Shown here: in pieces, positions 16,480 to 24,977 of the stretch
How the letters are laid out: each line of letters starts with the position of its first letter
How positions within the stretch are numbered: the stretch's first letter is position 1
From: Phaeobacter sp. A36a-5a
GTDB taxonomy: Bacteria > Pseudomonadota > Alphaproteobacteria > Rhodobacterales > Rhodobacteraceae
NCBI RefSeq assembly: GCF_037911135.1
Contig: NZ_JBBLYU010000001.1
Coordinates: forward strand, 372,001-436,000
DNA length: 64,000 nt
Direction: 5' to 3'
The notes under the pieces: model-generated
Told to the model about the DNA's origin: nothing
The model's input: the letters and a program-made list of their open reading frames with translations, nothing else
Database searches by the model: none
Translations under genes and position numbers: made by a program

Positions 16480-17715
16480 ATGTTCAAACCTGTCCCCACC
16501 GAAGCTGCGGCGTCCCTGCCGCTCTGGCGCCGCCCCACGACCTTGCTGTTTGTGATGGCGCTGACCATGCCGATTGCCTTCAACACCTGGAGCGCGCTGC
16601 TCAACAACTTTGTGATCGAGGCCGCGAATTTCGACGGGGCTGACATCGGCCTGCTGCATACGGTGCGCGAGATTCCGGGGTTTCTCGCCATCGGGGTGAT
16701 CGCAGTGATCCTGTTTGTGCGCGAACAGGTGCTGGGGCTGGTCTCGTTGATGATGCTGGGGCTGGCGACCGCCGTCACGGCGTGGTTTCCCAGCCTTGGC
16801 GGGCTGCTGACCATCACGCTGCTCAGCTCGATCGGGTTTCATTACTATGAGACGGTGAATCAGTCGCTGCAGTTGCAATGGCTGCCCAAGCTGCGGGCGC
16901 CACAGATTCTGGGCTGGCTGGTGGCGGCGGGATCCGCGGCAACGCTGGTGGTCTACAGCCTGATTGCCCTGCTGTGGGAGCCGCTGGGCCTGACCTATAA
17001 TATCGTCTTCCTGCTGGCGGGGGGCACCACCACCGCGATGGCGCTGTTCTGCCTGCTGGCCTATCCGCAGTTCGACGCGCCGCATCCGCAGACCAAACGC
17101 CTGATCCTGCGCCGCCGCTACTGGCTCTACTATGCGTTGCAGTTCATGGCCGGGGCGCGGCGGCAGATCTTTGTGGTTTTTGCCGGCTTCATGATGGTGG
17201 AGAAATTCGGCTTTGCCGTGCATGAGCTGACCAGCCTCTATCTGATCAACCTGGTGGTCAATATGATTGCGGCACCGCTGCTGGGGCGCGCTGTCGCCCG
17301 CTTCGGCGAGCGCCGCACGCTGATTTTTGAATACACCGGGCTGGCGTTGGTCTTTGCCGCCTATGGCGGGCTCTACTGGTTCAGCTGGGGCGTGGTTCTG
17401 GCGGGGGTGCTTTACGTTGTAGACCATATCCTGTTTGGGCTGGCGCTGGCGTTGAAGACCTATTTCCAGAAGATCGCCGACCCGTCAGATATTGCGCCAA
17501 CCGCTGCGGTGGCCTTTACCATCAACCATATCGCCGCGGTGGTGCTGCCGGTGACGCTGGGGTTGCTCTGGGTGGTGTCTCCTGCTGCGGTCTTTGCGCT
17601 GGCGGCTGGGATGGCGATGATCTCGCTGATGCTGTCGCTGCTGATCCCGCGCCATCCCGAACCCGGCAATGAGACGATCTTTGCCAAGTGGCAGGGCACC
17701 GCCCCGGCAGAATGA
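16480..17715 (+). CDS. Major facilitator superfamily transporter
   Basis: A protein of about 411 residues with 12 apparent membrane helices in two halves (e.g. LLFVMALTMPIAFNTW; LLTITLLSSIGFHYYE; YWLYYALQFMAGARRQ; LPVTLGLLWVVSPAAVFALAAG). It belongs to the MFS by topology and overall pattern; no substrate signature is recognised. ATG 16480 is favoured; an in-frame ATG at 16423 would begin just beside the FNR-like box and has no better ribosome site. It is divergent from the sulfur transporter, which may hint at a shared regulon but not at substrate. Confidence 0.8.
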   Translation: MFKPVPTEAAASLPLWRRPTTLLFVMALTMPIAFNTWSALLNNFVIEAANFDGADIGLLHTVREIPGFLAIGVIAVILFVREQVLGLVSLMMLGLATAVTAWFPSLGGLLTITLLSSIGFHYYETVNQSLQLQWLPKLRAPQILGWLVAAGSAATLVVYSLIALLWEPLGLTYNIVFLLAGGTTTAMALFCLLAYPQFDAPHPQTKRLILRRRYWLYYALQFMAGARRQIFVVFAGFMMVEKFGFAVHELTSLYLINLVVNMIAAPLLGRAVARFGERRTLIFEYTGLALVFAAYGGLYWFSWGVVLAGVLYVVDHILFGLALALKTYFQKIADPSDIAPTAAVAFTINHIAAVVLPVTLGLLWVVSPAAVFALAAGMAMISLMLSLLIPRHPEPGNETIFAKWQGTAPAE

Positions 17716-17823
17716 TACGCGCGGCCCGCGCCCCGGTCCCAAAGCGGGGCGGGCAGGGTCACGGCTCTTGACCTGCGCCGCCGACGGGCCTAGGCGCTGT
17801 GCAACCATTGCCCGGAGACCGCC

Positions 17824-18696
17824 ATGCCCACCTTTACCGCCCTCACCACCCTGACTGGAAAAGCCCCCGCCGAAGCGCTTGGCGAGGCGATGGAGCGCCT
17901 GATCCCGGAACCCACCGGTCTGGGCGTGTTCGAGGTCGAGGACGGCTCCGGCCTGTGGGAGGTCGGCGGCTATTTCACCGAGACCCCGGATGAGGCCGGT
18001 CTGGCGCTGCTGGCGACCATGTTCGATGCCCAGCCTTTTGTGATCTCTGAACTGCCCGAGACCGATTGGGTCGCCCATGTGCGGCGCGAACTGGCGCCGG
18101 TGGAAGCGGGCCGTTTCTTCGTCTACGGCAGCCATGATGCCGACAAGCTGCCCGCTGATCGCATTCCGCTTCTGATTGAGGCGGCGATGGCCTTCGGCAC
18201 TGGCCATCACGGCACCACCCTGGGCTGCCTGAAGGCGCTGGACAAGCTGATCGACGACGGTTTCGTCGCCGGGAAAGTGGCCGATATCGGCTGTGGCACG
18301 GCGGTGCTGGCGATGGCTGCGGCGCGCGTCTGGGATGGGCAGATCCTGGCCAGCGACATTGATCAGGTCGCCGTGGACGTTGCTGAGGCCAATCTGAAGG
18401 CCAATGACATGGAAGGCCGTGTGCAATGTCTTGAAGCCGCCGGTTTCGACGCCCCGGCACTGGCCGAGGCGGCCCCTTACGATCTCATCTTCGCCAATAT
18501 CCTGAAAGGCCCTCTGGTTGCATTGGCCCCAGATGTGGCCGGCCATCTGCGCGACGGTGGCTATGCGATTCTCTCCGGTTTGCTGAACGAACAGGCCGAT
18601 GAGGTGCAGGGCGTTTATGCACAGAACGGCATCAATCTTGTGGAACGCACCGAGATTGGTGACTGGACGACGCTGCTTTTGCAGAAAAAGGGCTGA
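17824..18696 (+). CDS. prmA: Ribosomal protein L11 methyltransferase
   Basis: A 290-residue SAM-dependent methyltransferase that methylates lysines and the N-terminus of ribosomal protein L11. An N-terminal substrate-recognition domain (~residues 1-95) precedes the Rossmann domain with AMAFGTGHHGTT (~122-133), the SAM-binding DIGCGTAVLAMA (~156-167) and the target motif FANILKGPL. A CCCGGAG ribosome site lies just before the ATG. Length matches the alphaproteobacterial enzyme. Confidence 0.94.
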   Translation: MPTFTALTTLTGKAPAEALGEAMERLIPEPTGLGVFEVEDGSGLWEVGGYFTETPDEAGLALLATMFDAQPFVISELPETDWVAHVRRELAPVEAGRFFVYGSHDADKLPADRIPLLIEAAMAFGTGHHGTTLGCLKALDKLIDDGFVAGKVADIGCGTAVLAMAAARVWDGQILASDIDQVAVDVAEANLKANDMEGRVQCLEAAGFDAPALAEAAPYDLIFANILKGPLVALAPDVAGHLRDGGYAILSGLLNEQADEVQGVYAQNGINLVERTEIGDWTTLLLQKKG

Positions 18697-18801
18697 ATCG
18701 TTCAAGTTTGTTGAGCATTTTAATGACCCGCCCCAAAATGGTCCCATTCCCTACCTAAACATTAATATGTGGATGGTGGGAGCCATTGCAGGGTTTTGGT
18801 T

Positions 18802-19146
18802 ATGGGTGAACACAGTAACAATTTCTATGCTCGGCTTGACCGGCTGGAACGCAAACACGGGGCCATGGCGCGCGGCTATACTGCCAAAGTGCGCGCGGAT
18901 GGGTTGATCGTGGTGGCGCCGCGACGGGTGCAGTCGCGGATCTCCGGCCGATCATTGATCCTGTTTGTCGCGGCGTTTCTGCTGTTCAAGGGCTTCTTGA
19001 TGGCAGCGCTGGGATTTGGCAGCTACGACTATCGTGTCGACCAGCTGCGGGCGGGAACGGGGCTGGAAAAAGCCGGTGCATTTGTCATGCAGCGGGATCC
19101 AGTGTCACAGTTCCTGGCCGAGAAGATCGGACCTGTGCTGCGGTAG
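18802..19146 (+). CDS. Single-span membrane protein of unknown function
   Basis: A 114-residue protein. The first ~50 residues are basic and soluble (NFYARLDRLERKHGAMARGY), then one membrane segment at about residues 54-74 (LILFVAAFLLFKGFLMAALGF), then a short C-terminal domain ending KIGPVLR. The N-terminus is predicted inside by the positive-inside rule. ATG 18802 is chosen; an in-frame ATG at 18769 adds an unconvincing tail. Codon use is typical of the genome. I do not recognise the family. Confidence 0.6.
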   Translation: MGEHSNNFYARLDRLERKHGAMARGYTAKVRADGLIVVAPRRVQSRISGRSLILFVAAFLLFKGFLMAALGFGSYDYRVDQLRAGTGLEKAGAFVMQRDPVSQFLAEKIGPVLR

Positions 19147-19267
19147 AGGGACAGGCTGGCGGGCCATGTGTCGGGCGCTGGGGGGCATCCGACACAATCC
19201 GGCCGCGCGGTCATGTCCGACGCAGCAGGGTTACGCCTCGGCATCGACGTGCAGACCAAAGCAACCA

Positions 19268-19303
19268 GAAAACGCCGCACTCCATCAGGAGGCGGCGTTT
19301 TTC
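19268..19303. terminator. Bidirectional intrinsic terminator
   Basis: A strong stem (GAAAACGCCGC, one bulge, CTCC; ATCA loop; GGAG then GCGGCGTTTTTC) lies between convergent genes. Both strands end in an A/T run, so it can end transcripts of the membrane protein gene (+) and the DUF1127 gene (-). Confidence 0.85.
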
Positions 19304-19352
19304 ATGTCTCTCGGATGATAGGCTCTGGATGATCCAGACCGAGGTGCCAACC

Positions 19353-19571
19353 TCAGAAGACCGGCTTGCCCTCGGCAACGCGATCGATATCCGCGCGGGA
19401 CAGGCCGATATCGGCCAGTTCGCGGTCGCTCAGCTGACCCAGGGTCTGGCGGGTGGCGCGCGCGTCGTTCCAGTCGATAGCTGCGCCCAGAAGGCCGGTG
19501 ATCATGGCGCTGAAGCGGCCAAACAGGCTGCTGGTGCCATAGGTGGTGCGGGTGGTGTCAAATGCAGCCAT
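19353..19571 (-). CDS. DUF1127 (YjiS-like) small protein
   Basis: A 72-residue protein whose C-terminal ~40 residues form the arginine-containing DUF1127 domain (ARATRQTLGQLSDRELADIGLSRADIDRVA). Members of this family are small, often stress-induced, and in alphaproteobacteria have been tied to phosphate, carbon metabolism and RNA turnover. The ATG at 19571 is preceded by AAAGGACGAGG, an excellent ribosome site. Upstream in-frame extension to 19628 is not needed. Confidence 0.88.
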   Translation of the reverse strand: MAAFDTTRTTYGTSSLFGRFSAMITGLLGAAIDWNDARATRQTLGQLSDRELADIGLSRADIDRVAEGKPVF

Positions 19572-19932
19572 GTCCTCGTCCTTTCGGAGGTTGAATTGAA
19601 CTCTTCGCCCTGTGGCGATGGACGGCACTTAGTCATCTGCATGACGGCTGACAATCGCTGAAATTGCATGTGTCATATGCGCTTTTTGCATGGCTTATGA
19701 TCCATAAAAACAAGGGAAAAGGCCGAGTTTTTACCTCTTGGAAAGGAATGTCGGTTTCCCCGCCGGAGAGGGTCGTTTTCGGAACAGGATTCACGTGTTT
19801 TTGCGCCACAGGTGCCGCGCGGCATCCCCGCAGGGCACATCGCACAGGCCTGTAAAGCAATTGGACATGTTCGCCTTTTGTGCTAATCCTGAGCAAAATC
19901 AGACCTCCACACCGGGCAGGGATAGGGCAGAC
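19572..19932. other. Divergent intergenic region DUF1127 / ruvC
   Basis: About 360 bp with no supported gene. The part near 19640-19720 is AT-richer and probably contains the DUF1127 promoter. A candidate ruvC promoter lies at 19861-19889. An open frame from 19738 into ruvC reads as implausible protein and is not taken as an N-terminal extension. Confidence 0.5.
19861..19889 (+). promoter_or_regulatory. Candidate promoter of ruvCAB
   Basis: TTGGAC (19861-19866), a 17-nt spacer and TAATCC (19884-19889) form a sigma-70-like element 44 bp upstream of the ruvC ATG. No LexA-type box was recognised nearby. Motif match only. Confidence 0.4.
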
Positions 19933-20430
19933 ATGCGAATATTGGGCATTGATCCGGGGTTGCGAAACCTCGGTTGGGGGGTGATCGAATCACGCGGCAC
20001 CCGTCTCAGCCATATCGCCAACGGGGTCTGCACTTCCGATGGCGATGATCTGGGCGAACGGCTGCTGTCGCTCCACAATCAGGTGATCGAGGTGATCGCG
20101 GCCTACCGCCCCGATCAGGCCGCCATCGAACAGACCTTCGTGAACAAGGATGGTGCCGGCACGCTGAAACTGGGGCAGGCGCGGGGCGTCGCCCTGATGA
20201 CATTGGCGCAGGCCGGTCTTCCGGTGGGTGAATATGCCCCCAACCGCGTGAAGAAAACCGTGGTCGGCGTGGGTCATGCGGCCAAGGAACAGATCCTGCA
20301 TATGGTGAAACTGCAACTGCCCGGCTGCCTGCCCAAGAATGCCGATGCAGCGGATGCTCTGGCCATTGCCATCTGTCATGCGTTTTATGGGGGCACGCAA
20401 CAACGCCAGCTGAAGGAGAAGCGCGCGTGA
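19933..20430 (+). CDS. ruvC: Holliday junction endonuclease RuvC
   Basis: A 165-residue RNase H-fold nuclease that cuts Holliday junctions during recombination. The first acidic residue is in [15 protein letters not shown] (Asp7), the second in [22 protein letters not shown], and the C-terminal catalytic pair in [15 protein letters not shown] 19933 is the standard start. The stop overlaps ruvA in GTGA, so RuvC and RuvA are translationally coupled. Confidence 0.96.
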   Translation: MRILGIDPGLRNLGWGVIESRGTRLSHIANGVCTSDGDDLGERLLSLHNQVIEVIAAYRPDQAAIEQTFVNKDGAGTLKLGQARGVALMTLAQAGLPVGEYAPNRVKKTVVGVGHAAKEQILHMVKLQLPGCLPKNADAADALAIAICHAFYGGTQQRQLKEKRA

Positions 20431-21116
20431 TCGGAAAACTCACCGGGCGTCTGGAGTACCGCAGCAGCGATCACGTGCTGATTGATGTGCGCGGCGTCGG
20501 CTATATCGTCTATTGCTCCGACCGCACCATGGCCGCACTGCCGGGCGTCGGCGAGGCGGTCGCGCTCTATACCGATATGGTGGTGCGTGAGGACCTGATG
20601 CAGCTCTATGGCTTCCCTTCGCTGGTTGAAAAGGAATGGCATCGCCTGCTGACCTCGGTGCAGGGGGTGGGGGCGAAAGTCTCGCTGGCCATTCTCGGCG
20701 CACTTGGCCCCGATGGGGTCAGCCGCGCGATCGCGCTGGGGGATTGGGCGGCGGTGAAGGCCGCCAAAGGGGTCGGCCCCAAGACCGCGCAGCGCATTGT
20801 TCTGGATCTCAAAGACAAGGCGCCGGGTGTCATGGCGATGGGTGGCACCGTCGTCGACGCCATGGATGGGCCGGGGCTGGATGTGGTCGAACCCGCCGAG
20901 CCGGTGAGCACGGCCAAGAAACCTCGCAAAGCGCCACCCAAGGCCCCCTCCGGTGCCGCAGCTGCTTCTGCGGGGGCGCTCTCTGCGCTTGGCAATCTGG
21001 GCTATGGTCCCTCCGATGCCGCCGCCGCCGTGGCCGAGGCGGCCGCCACCTATCCAGACGCCAATGAGGCCGAGCTGATCCGCGCCGCCCTGCGGCTGCT
21101 GGCACCGAAAGGCTGA
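20427..21116 (+). CDS. ruvA: Holliday junction DNA helicase RuvA
   Basis: A 229-residue tetramer-forming protein that binds the four-way junction and recruits RuvB. The OB-fold N-terminus ([21 protein letters not shown]) is followed by tandem helix-hairpin-helix motifs ([37 protein letters not shown] in outline) and a C-terminal RuvB-binding helical domain from ~185. A Pro/Ala/Lys-rich linker at ~145-180 is longer than in E. coli. The start is GTG. A strong hairpin follows the gene. Confidence 0.95.
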   Translation: MIGKLTGRLEYRSSDHVLIDVRGVGYIVYCSDRTMAALPGVGEAVALYTDMVVREDLMQLYGFPSLVEKEWHRLLTSVQGVGAKVSLAILGALGPDGVSRAIALGDWAAVKAAKGVGPKTAQRIVLDLKDKAPGVMAMGGTVVDAMDGPGLDVVEPAEPVSTAKKPRKAPPKAPSGAAAASAGALSALGNLGYGPSDAAAAVAEAAATYPDANEAELIRAALRLLAPKG

Positions 21117-21141
21117 TGGTGTGAGAGTATTGAAAAAAATA

Positions 21142-21177
21142 GGACAGTGCCCGTCTGCGGGCGGACGGGCATTGTCC
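21142..21177 (+). other. 14-bp hairpin in the ruvA-ruvB gap
   Basis: GGACAGTGCCCGTC and GACGGGCATTGTCC pair (one G-T) around an 8-nt loop, between the ruvA stop and the ruvB start. No U-tract follows, so it is more likely an mRNA processing or stability element than a full terminator. Confidence 0.6.
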
Positions 21178-21227
21178 GGCCTGCCGACCGGAGTAGGGTT
21201 TAAAGAAACCAGATTGGAGTCATCAGA

Positions 21228-22259
21228 ATGATTGACGCCGATCCCACCCTGCGTCCCGCGCCCCTGCCCGAAGACAGCGCCGCCGAAAACGACCGCGCCC
21301 TGCGCCCGCAGGGGCTGGGCGAATTCATCGGTCAGGCCGAAGCCCGCGCCAATCTGCGTGTGTTTATCGAAAGTGCGCGCCGCCGCGGCGAAGCAATGGA
21401 CCACACGCTGTTTCATGGCCCCCCCGGTTTGGGCAAGACCACCCTGGCGCAGATCGTCGCCCGCGAACTGGGCGTCAACTTCCGCATGACCTCCGGGCCG
21501 GTTCTGGCCAAGGCGGGCGATCTGGCAGCGATCCTGACCAATCTGGAATCCCGCGACGTGCTGTTCATCGACGAGATCCACCGGCTGAACCCGGCGGTGG
21601 AGGAGGTGCTCTATCCGGCGATGGAGGATTTCGAGCTGGATCTGGTGATCGGCGAAGGCCCCGCCGCCCGCACCGTGCGGATCGAGCTGCAGCCCTTTAC
21701 CCTGGTTGGCGCCACCACCCGCATGGGCCTGTTGACCACGCCACTCAGGGACCGGTTTGGCATTCCAACCCGGTTGCAATTCTACACCATCGACGAGCTC
21801 TTTGAGATCGTCAGCCGCAACGCCCGCAAGCTGGGCGCCCCTGCGGATGACGACGGCGCCCGTGAGATCGCGCGGCGCGCCCGCGGCACCCCCAGGATCG
21901 CCGGCCGGCTCCTGCGCCGCGTCGTGGACTTCGCGGTTGTCGAGGGCGATGGCACCATCACCCGGGAACTGGCCGATGGTGCGCTGACGCGGCTGGGGGT
22001 GGATCAGCTGGGTCTGGATGGCGCGGATCGCCGCTATCTGCGGATGATTGCCGAGAATTATGGCGGTGGTCCGGTCGGGATCGAGACCATGTCGGCGGCC
22101 CTGAGCGAAAGCCGTGATGCGCTGGAGGAGGTGATCGAGCCCTATCTGTTGCAGCAGGGTCTGATCCAGCGCACGCCGCGCGGGCGGATGCTGGCGCATA
22201 AGGCCTGGACCCACCTTGGGCTGACGCCGCCACGGGGGCAGGGCGACCTGTTGCTATAG
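21228..22259 (+). CDS. ruvB: Holliday junction branch migration ATPase RuvB
   Basis: A 343-residue AAA+ motor that drives branch migration with RuvA. Walker A is [15 protein letters not shown] (~residues 61-75), Walker B is [11 protein letters not shown] (~111-121), and sensor/arginine-finger regions [17 protein letters not shown] follow. The C-terminal winged-helix DNA-binding domain ends [19 protein letters not shown]. Length and motifs are standard. ATG with TTGGAG upstream. It is separated from ruvA by a 111-bp gap containing a hairpin. Confidence 0.96.
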   Translation: MIDADPTLRPAPLPEDSAAENDRALRPQGLGEFIGQAEARANLRVFIESARRRGEAMDHTLFHGPPGLGKTTLAQIVARELGVNFRMTSGPVLAKAGDLAAILTNLESRDVLFIDEIHRLNPAVEEVLYPAMEDFELDLVIGEGPAARTVRIELQPFTLVGATTRMGLLTTPLRDRFGIPTRLQFYTIDELFEIVSRNARKLGAPADDDGAREIARRARGTPRIAGRLLRRVVDFAVVEGDGTITRELADGALTRLGVDQLGLDGADRRYLRMIAENYGGGPVGIETMSAALSESRDALEEVIEPYLLQQGLIQRTPRGRMLAHKAWTHLGLTPPRGQGDLLL

Positions 22260-22566
22260 CGGCTCATCTGCCGCGCAGGCGCGTCAGTGCTGTCGCGGAT
22301 TGGCGTCAAAACAGTCTGAAAGTGTTAAAATGGGTTTGAAGAATTGGACTCAATTTTAGCGTATGTTTCGCGTGCGAAACATTTGGTCACGCCTGCTGAC
22401 CTAAGTGACAAGGCCTGAATGAAGCGCCGCGCCAGGCGCGGCGCTGCCTCCGGCGGGGATATTGTGGGCCAGAAGATGCACAGTGATACCCGGTCGCAAC
22501 CCTTGCCGTTGATCCCGTGAGCGGGCATTAAGCCCATTCAAGACCGCAGTCCGACTAGAGAGCCGC
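22260..22566. other. Intergenic region after ruvB with a dispersed repeat unit
   Basis: 307 bp without a gene. The first ~160 bp include an AT-rich part (22318-22372). The stretch at about 22425-22475 is a unit of the palindromic repeat also found at 15.2 kb and 36.2 kb (GGCGCTGCC, CCTCCGGCGGGGATATT, GGGCCAGAAGATG). The last ~90 bp should hold the promoter of the next gene; no clear boxes are seen. Confidence 0.55.
22425..22475 (+). repeat. Single unit of the dispersed intergenic repeat
   Basis: Contains GGCGCTGCC, then CCTCCGGCGGGGATATT, then GGGCCAGAAGATG, in the same order as the left arm of the paired copy at 15165-15220. No inverted partner is present here. Confidence 0.6.
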
Positions 22567-23235
22567 ATGATGACCCCAGCCGAGATCGAAGCCTTGTTTA
22601 CCCGTGCCGATGGCTCTTATGCCTTTGCTCGTTGGGGGCGGCCGATTGCGCCGATCGTCTTTGGCGTGGAGGACAGCACGCTGGCGACCGTCAAGGGCGC
22701 GATCGAGGCGGTGGTGACCCTTGCCGGGCATCAGATGGCGGAGACCGATCCCGAGCTGGGCTCCAACCTGATGGTGTTTTTCTTTCGCGACTGGGACGAG
22801 CTGATGGGGGTGCCGGATCTGGACCGGCTGATCCCGGGGCTTGATCCGCTGCTTGAGCGGCTGAAGGCGGCGGATGCCAGCCAGTACCGCGCCTTCCGCT
22901 TTGACGATCAGGGGGCCATTCAGGCCTGTTTCGTTTTTCTGCGCATGGGCGGCGCGATGGCAAAGCTGCCTGCCGAAACGCTCGCCCTGACGCAGGCGGT
23001 GCAGGCGATCCTGATGTGGGGCGACAGCGCTTTTGCCAAGACCTCGCCGCTGGCGGTGCTGCCGGAGACGGGCGCCACCATTCTGCGCCCGGATATCGCC
23101 GGGGTGATTGCGGCGGCCTATGATCGGATGATGCCGCTTGCGGCATCCGACAGCGCCCATGCGCTGCGGCTCTTTGCCCGGCTGCAGGCACCGATTGAGC
23201 CCTCGGCCGACGCCTCTGGTCAGGCCAGCCACTGA
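22567..23235 (+). CDS. Conserved-looking protein of unknown function upstream of ybgC-tol
   Basis: A 222-residue soluble protein starting MMTPAEIEALFTRADGSYAFARWGRPIAPIVFGV. No signal peptide, membrane helix or catalytic signature is obvious; the middle has acidic/aromatic stretches (NLMVFFFRDWDELMGVPDLDRL). It lies 40 bp upstream of ybgC with the same orientation, so it probably heads the tol-pal operon transcript. Codon use is typical. I do not recognise a family; a link to envelope function is only from position. Confidence 0.7.
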   Translation: MMTPAEIEALFTRADGSYAFARWGRPIAPIVFGVEDSTLATVKGAIEAVVTLAGHQMAETDPELGSNLMVFFFRDWDELMGVPDLDRLIPGLDPLLERLKAADASQYRAFRFDDQGAIQACFVFLRMGGAMAKLPAETLALTQAVQAILMWGDSAFAKTSPLAVLPETGATILRPDIAGVIAAAYDRMMPLAASDSAHALRLFARLQAPIEPSADASGQASH

Positions 23236-23275
23236 GCCGCGCGCCAGCGCAAAACGGGGCAGGAGGCCCGGCAGA

Positions 23276-23662
23276 ATGATCCATCGCTTTCCGGTTCGGG
23301 TATATTACGAAGACACCGACATGGGCGGGATTGTCTATCACGCCAATTACCTGCGGTTTATCGAGCGGGCGCGCAGCGACTGGGTGCGCAACCTTGGCAA
23401 TGATCAGAACGCCATGCGCGAGGCGGGGCTGATCTGGGTGGTGCGGCGGATCGAGGCGGATTACCTCGCCCCTGCCAAATTCGACGAAGAGCTGCGGATC
23501 GAGACCGAGGTGCAGAAGGTCACCCCTGCGCGGCTCACCATGTCGCAGCGGGTGTTTCGCGGCGAGACGGAGCTGTTTCGCGCCATCGTTACCGTGGTTT
23601 GCGTCAATGCCGGGACCGGCGCGCCGATCCGCCTGCCGGCAGAGATTCGCGCATTGCTGTAA
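23276..23662 (+). CDS. ybgC: Tol-Pal-associated acyl-CoA thioesterase
   Basis: A 128-residue hotdog-fold thioesterase of the YbgC/4-hydroxybenzoyl-CoA thioesterase family, almost always at the head of tol-pal clusters. The catalytic signature YYEDTDMGGIVYHANYLRF (about residues 10-28, Asp in DTD...G.VYH.NY) is intact. AGGAGG lies 9 bases before ATG 23276; an in-frame upstream start would overlap the preceding gene. It acts in the cytoplasm on short or acyl-ACP thioesters in relatives; the substrate here is inferred. Confidence 0.92.
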   Translation: MIHRFPVRVYYEDTDMGGIVYHANYLRFIERARSDWVRNLGNDQNAMREAGLIWVVRRIEADYLAPAKFDEELRIETEVQKVTPARLTMSQRVFRGETELFRAIVTVVCVNAGTGAPIRLPAEIRALL

Positions 23663-23776
23663 CAATTCCTGCTGTCACGGCTGTTTCATTGGCTTTTGAC
23701 CTTGAACTGGGATAGCCTTTTGCCAAATGAAAGCCGGAAAACGGCTGGAAAACGGCCAAAAACATAGAGCAGGTCC

Positions 23777-24472
23777 ATGGAAGCAGAAACTCTGGCGTTG
23801 GCGCAGGAGATTGATTTCTCCATGTGGGGACTATTCGCGCGGGCGACCCTGACGGTCAAATTGGTGATGCTGATGCTGGTTGTCGCCTCCGTTTGGTCCT
23901 GGGCGATCATCCTGCAGAAACTGATCAACTATCGTCTGGCCCGTCGGGAGGCGGCGGAGTTCGACCGTGCCTTCTGGTCCGGTGAGCCGCTGGATGGTCT
24001 GTTTGACCAGATCGGCCCGCAGCCCAAGGGGCAGTCGCAGCGGATCTTTGCCGCCGGGATGACCGAATGGCGGCGCAGTCATCGCACCGACGGGGCGCTG
24101 ATTGCGGGTGCGCAGGCACGGATCGAGCGGTCGATGGATGTGGCGATCGCCAAGGAAAGCGAACATGTGCAGAGTGGTCTGTCGATCCTGGCCACTGTTG
24201 GGTCCACCGCACCGTTTGTCGGGCTGTTCGGCACCGTCTGGGGCATCATGACCGCCTTTATCGAGATCGCAGAGCAGCAGAACACCAACCTCGCCGTTGT
24301 GGCGCCGGGCATTGCCGAGGCGCTGATGGCGACGGGTCTGGGGCTGCTGGCTGCGATTCCTGCGGTGATTTTCTACAACAAGCTGAGCGCGGACAGCGAC
24401 CGGATCATCGGCAGCTACGAAGCCTTTGCCGATGAGTTTTCCACCATCCTCAGCCGCCAGCTGGATTCCTGA
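23777..24472 (+). CDS. tolQ: Tol-Pal system inner-membrane protein TolQ
   Basis: A 231-residue protein of the ExbB/TolQ/MotA family, which forms with TolR a proton-driven motor that energises TolA. Three membrane helices are seen at about residues 15-38 (LTVKLVMLMLVVASVWSWAI), 135-160 (GSTAPFVGLFGTVWGIMTAF) and 170-195 (GIAEALMATGLGLLAAIPAVIFY). The second and third contain the conserved Thr/Gly/Pro positions of the channel. It sits 114 bp after ybgC and 3 bp before tolR. Confidence 0.95.
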   Translation: MEAETLALAQEIDFSMWGLFARATLTVKLVMLMLVVASVWSWAIILQKLINYRLARREAAEFDRAFWSGEPLDGLFDQIGPQPKGQSQRIFAAGMTEWRRSHRTDGALIAGAQARIERSMDVAIAKESEHVQSGLSILATVGSTAPFVGLFGTVWGIMTAFIEIAEQQNTNLAVVAPGIAEALMATGLGLLAAIPAVIFYNKLSADSDRIIGSYEAFADEFSTILSRQLDS

Positions 24473-24475
24473 TCC

Positions 24476-24964
24476 ATGGGCGCCTCGGTTCAACCCAATG
24501 CCGCCAACGGGCGCCGCCGGGGACGGCGGCGCAGCCGTGCGCGGCCGATGGCGGAAATCAACGTCACGCCCTTTGTCGATGTGATGCTGGTGCTGCTGAT
24601 CATCTTTATGGTGGCGGCCCCGCTGATGACGGTGGGCGTGCCGGTGGAGCTGCCAAAGACCGCCGCAGGCGCGCTGCCCGGCGATGAGGAAGAGCCGCTG
24701 ACCGTGACCATGACCGCCGGCGGCGAGATCCAGATCCAGACAACTGCCGTGGCCCCGGATGAGCTGATCGCCAAACTGCGCGCCATCGCGGCAGAGCGGA
24801 CCTCCGATCAGGTGTTTCTGCGTGCGGATGGGGCTATCCCCTATGAGGCGGTGATGCAGGTGATGGGGGCGCTGAATGCCGGTGGGTTTTCCAGCGTTGG
24901 TCTGGTGACCGATGTGGGTGGTCCAACCCTTGATGGGCGGGCTGTCGAAGACAGCGGGCAATAG
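24476..24964 (+). CDS. tolR: Tol-Pal system protein TolR
   Basis: A 162-residue ExbD/TolR family protein, partner of TolQ. An arginine-rich cytoplasmic N-terminus (GRRRGRRRSRARP) precedes the single membrane helix with the essential Asp: EINVTPFVDVMLVLLIIFMV (Asp at about residue 33). The periplasmic ExbD-like domain follows. ATG 24476 is 3 bp after the tolQ stop. Confidence 0.94.
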   Translation: MGASVQPNAANGRRRGRRRSRARPMAEINVTPFVDVMLVLLIIFMVAAPLMTVGVPVELPKTAAGALPGDEEEPLTVTMTAGGEIQIQTTAVAPDELIAKLRAIAAERTSDQVFLRADGAIPYEAVMQVMGALNAGGFSSVGLVTDVGGPTLDGRAVEDSGQ

Positions 24965-24977
24965 GCGGGGCACGGGT

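Noticed and set aside
20385-22214. 609-codon open frame antisense to ruvA-ruvB
   Set aside because: Spans two genes and their gap on the opposite strand; composition artefact.
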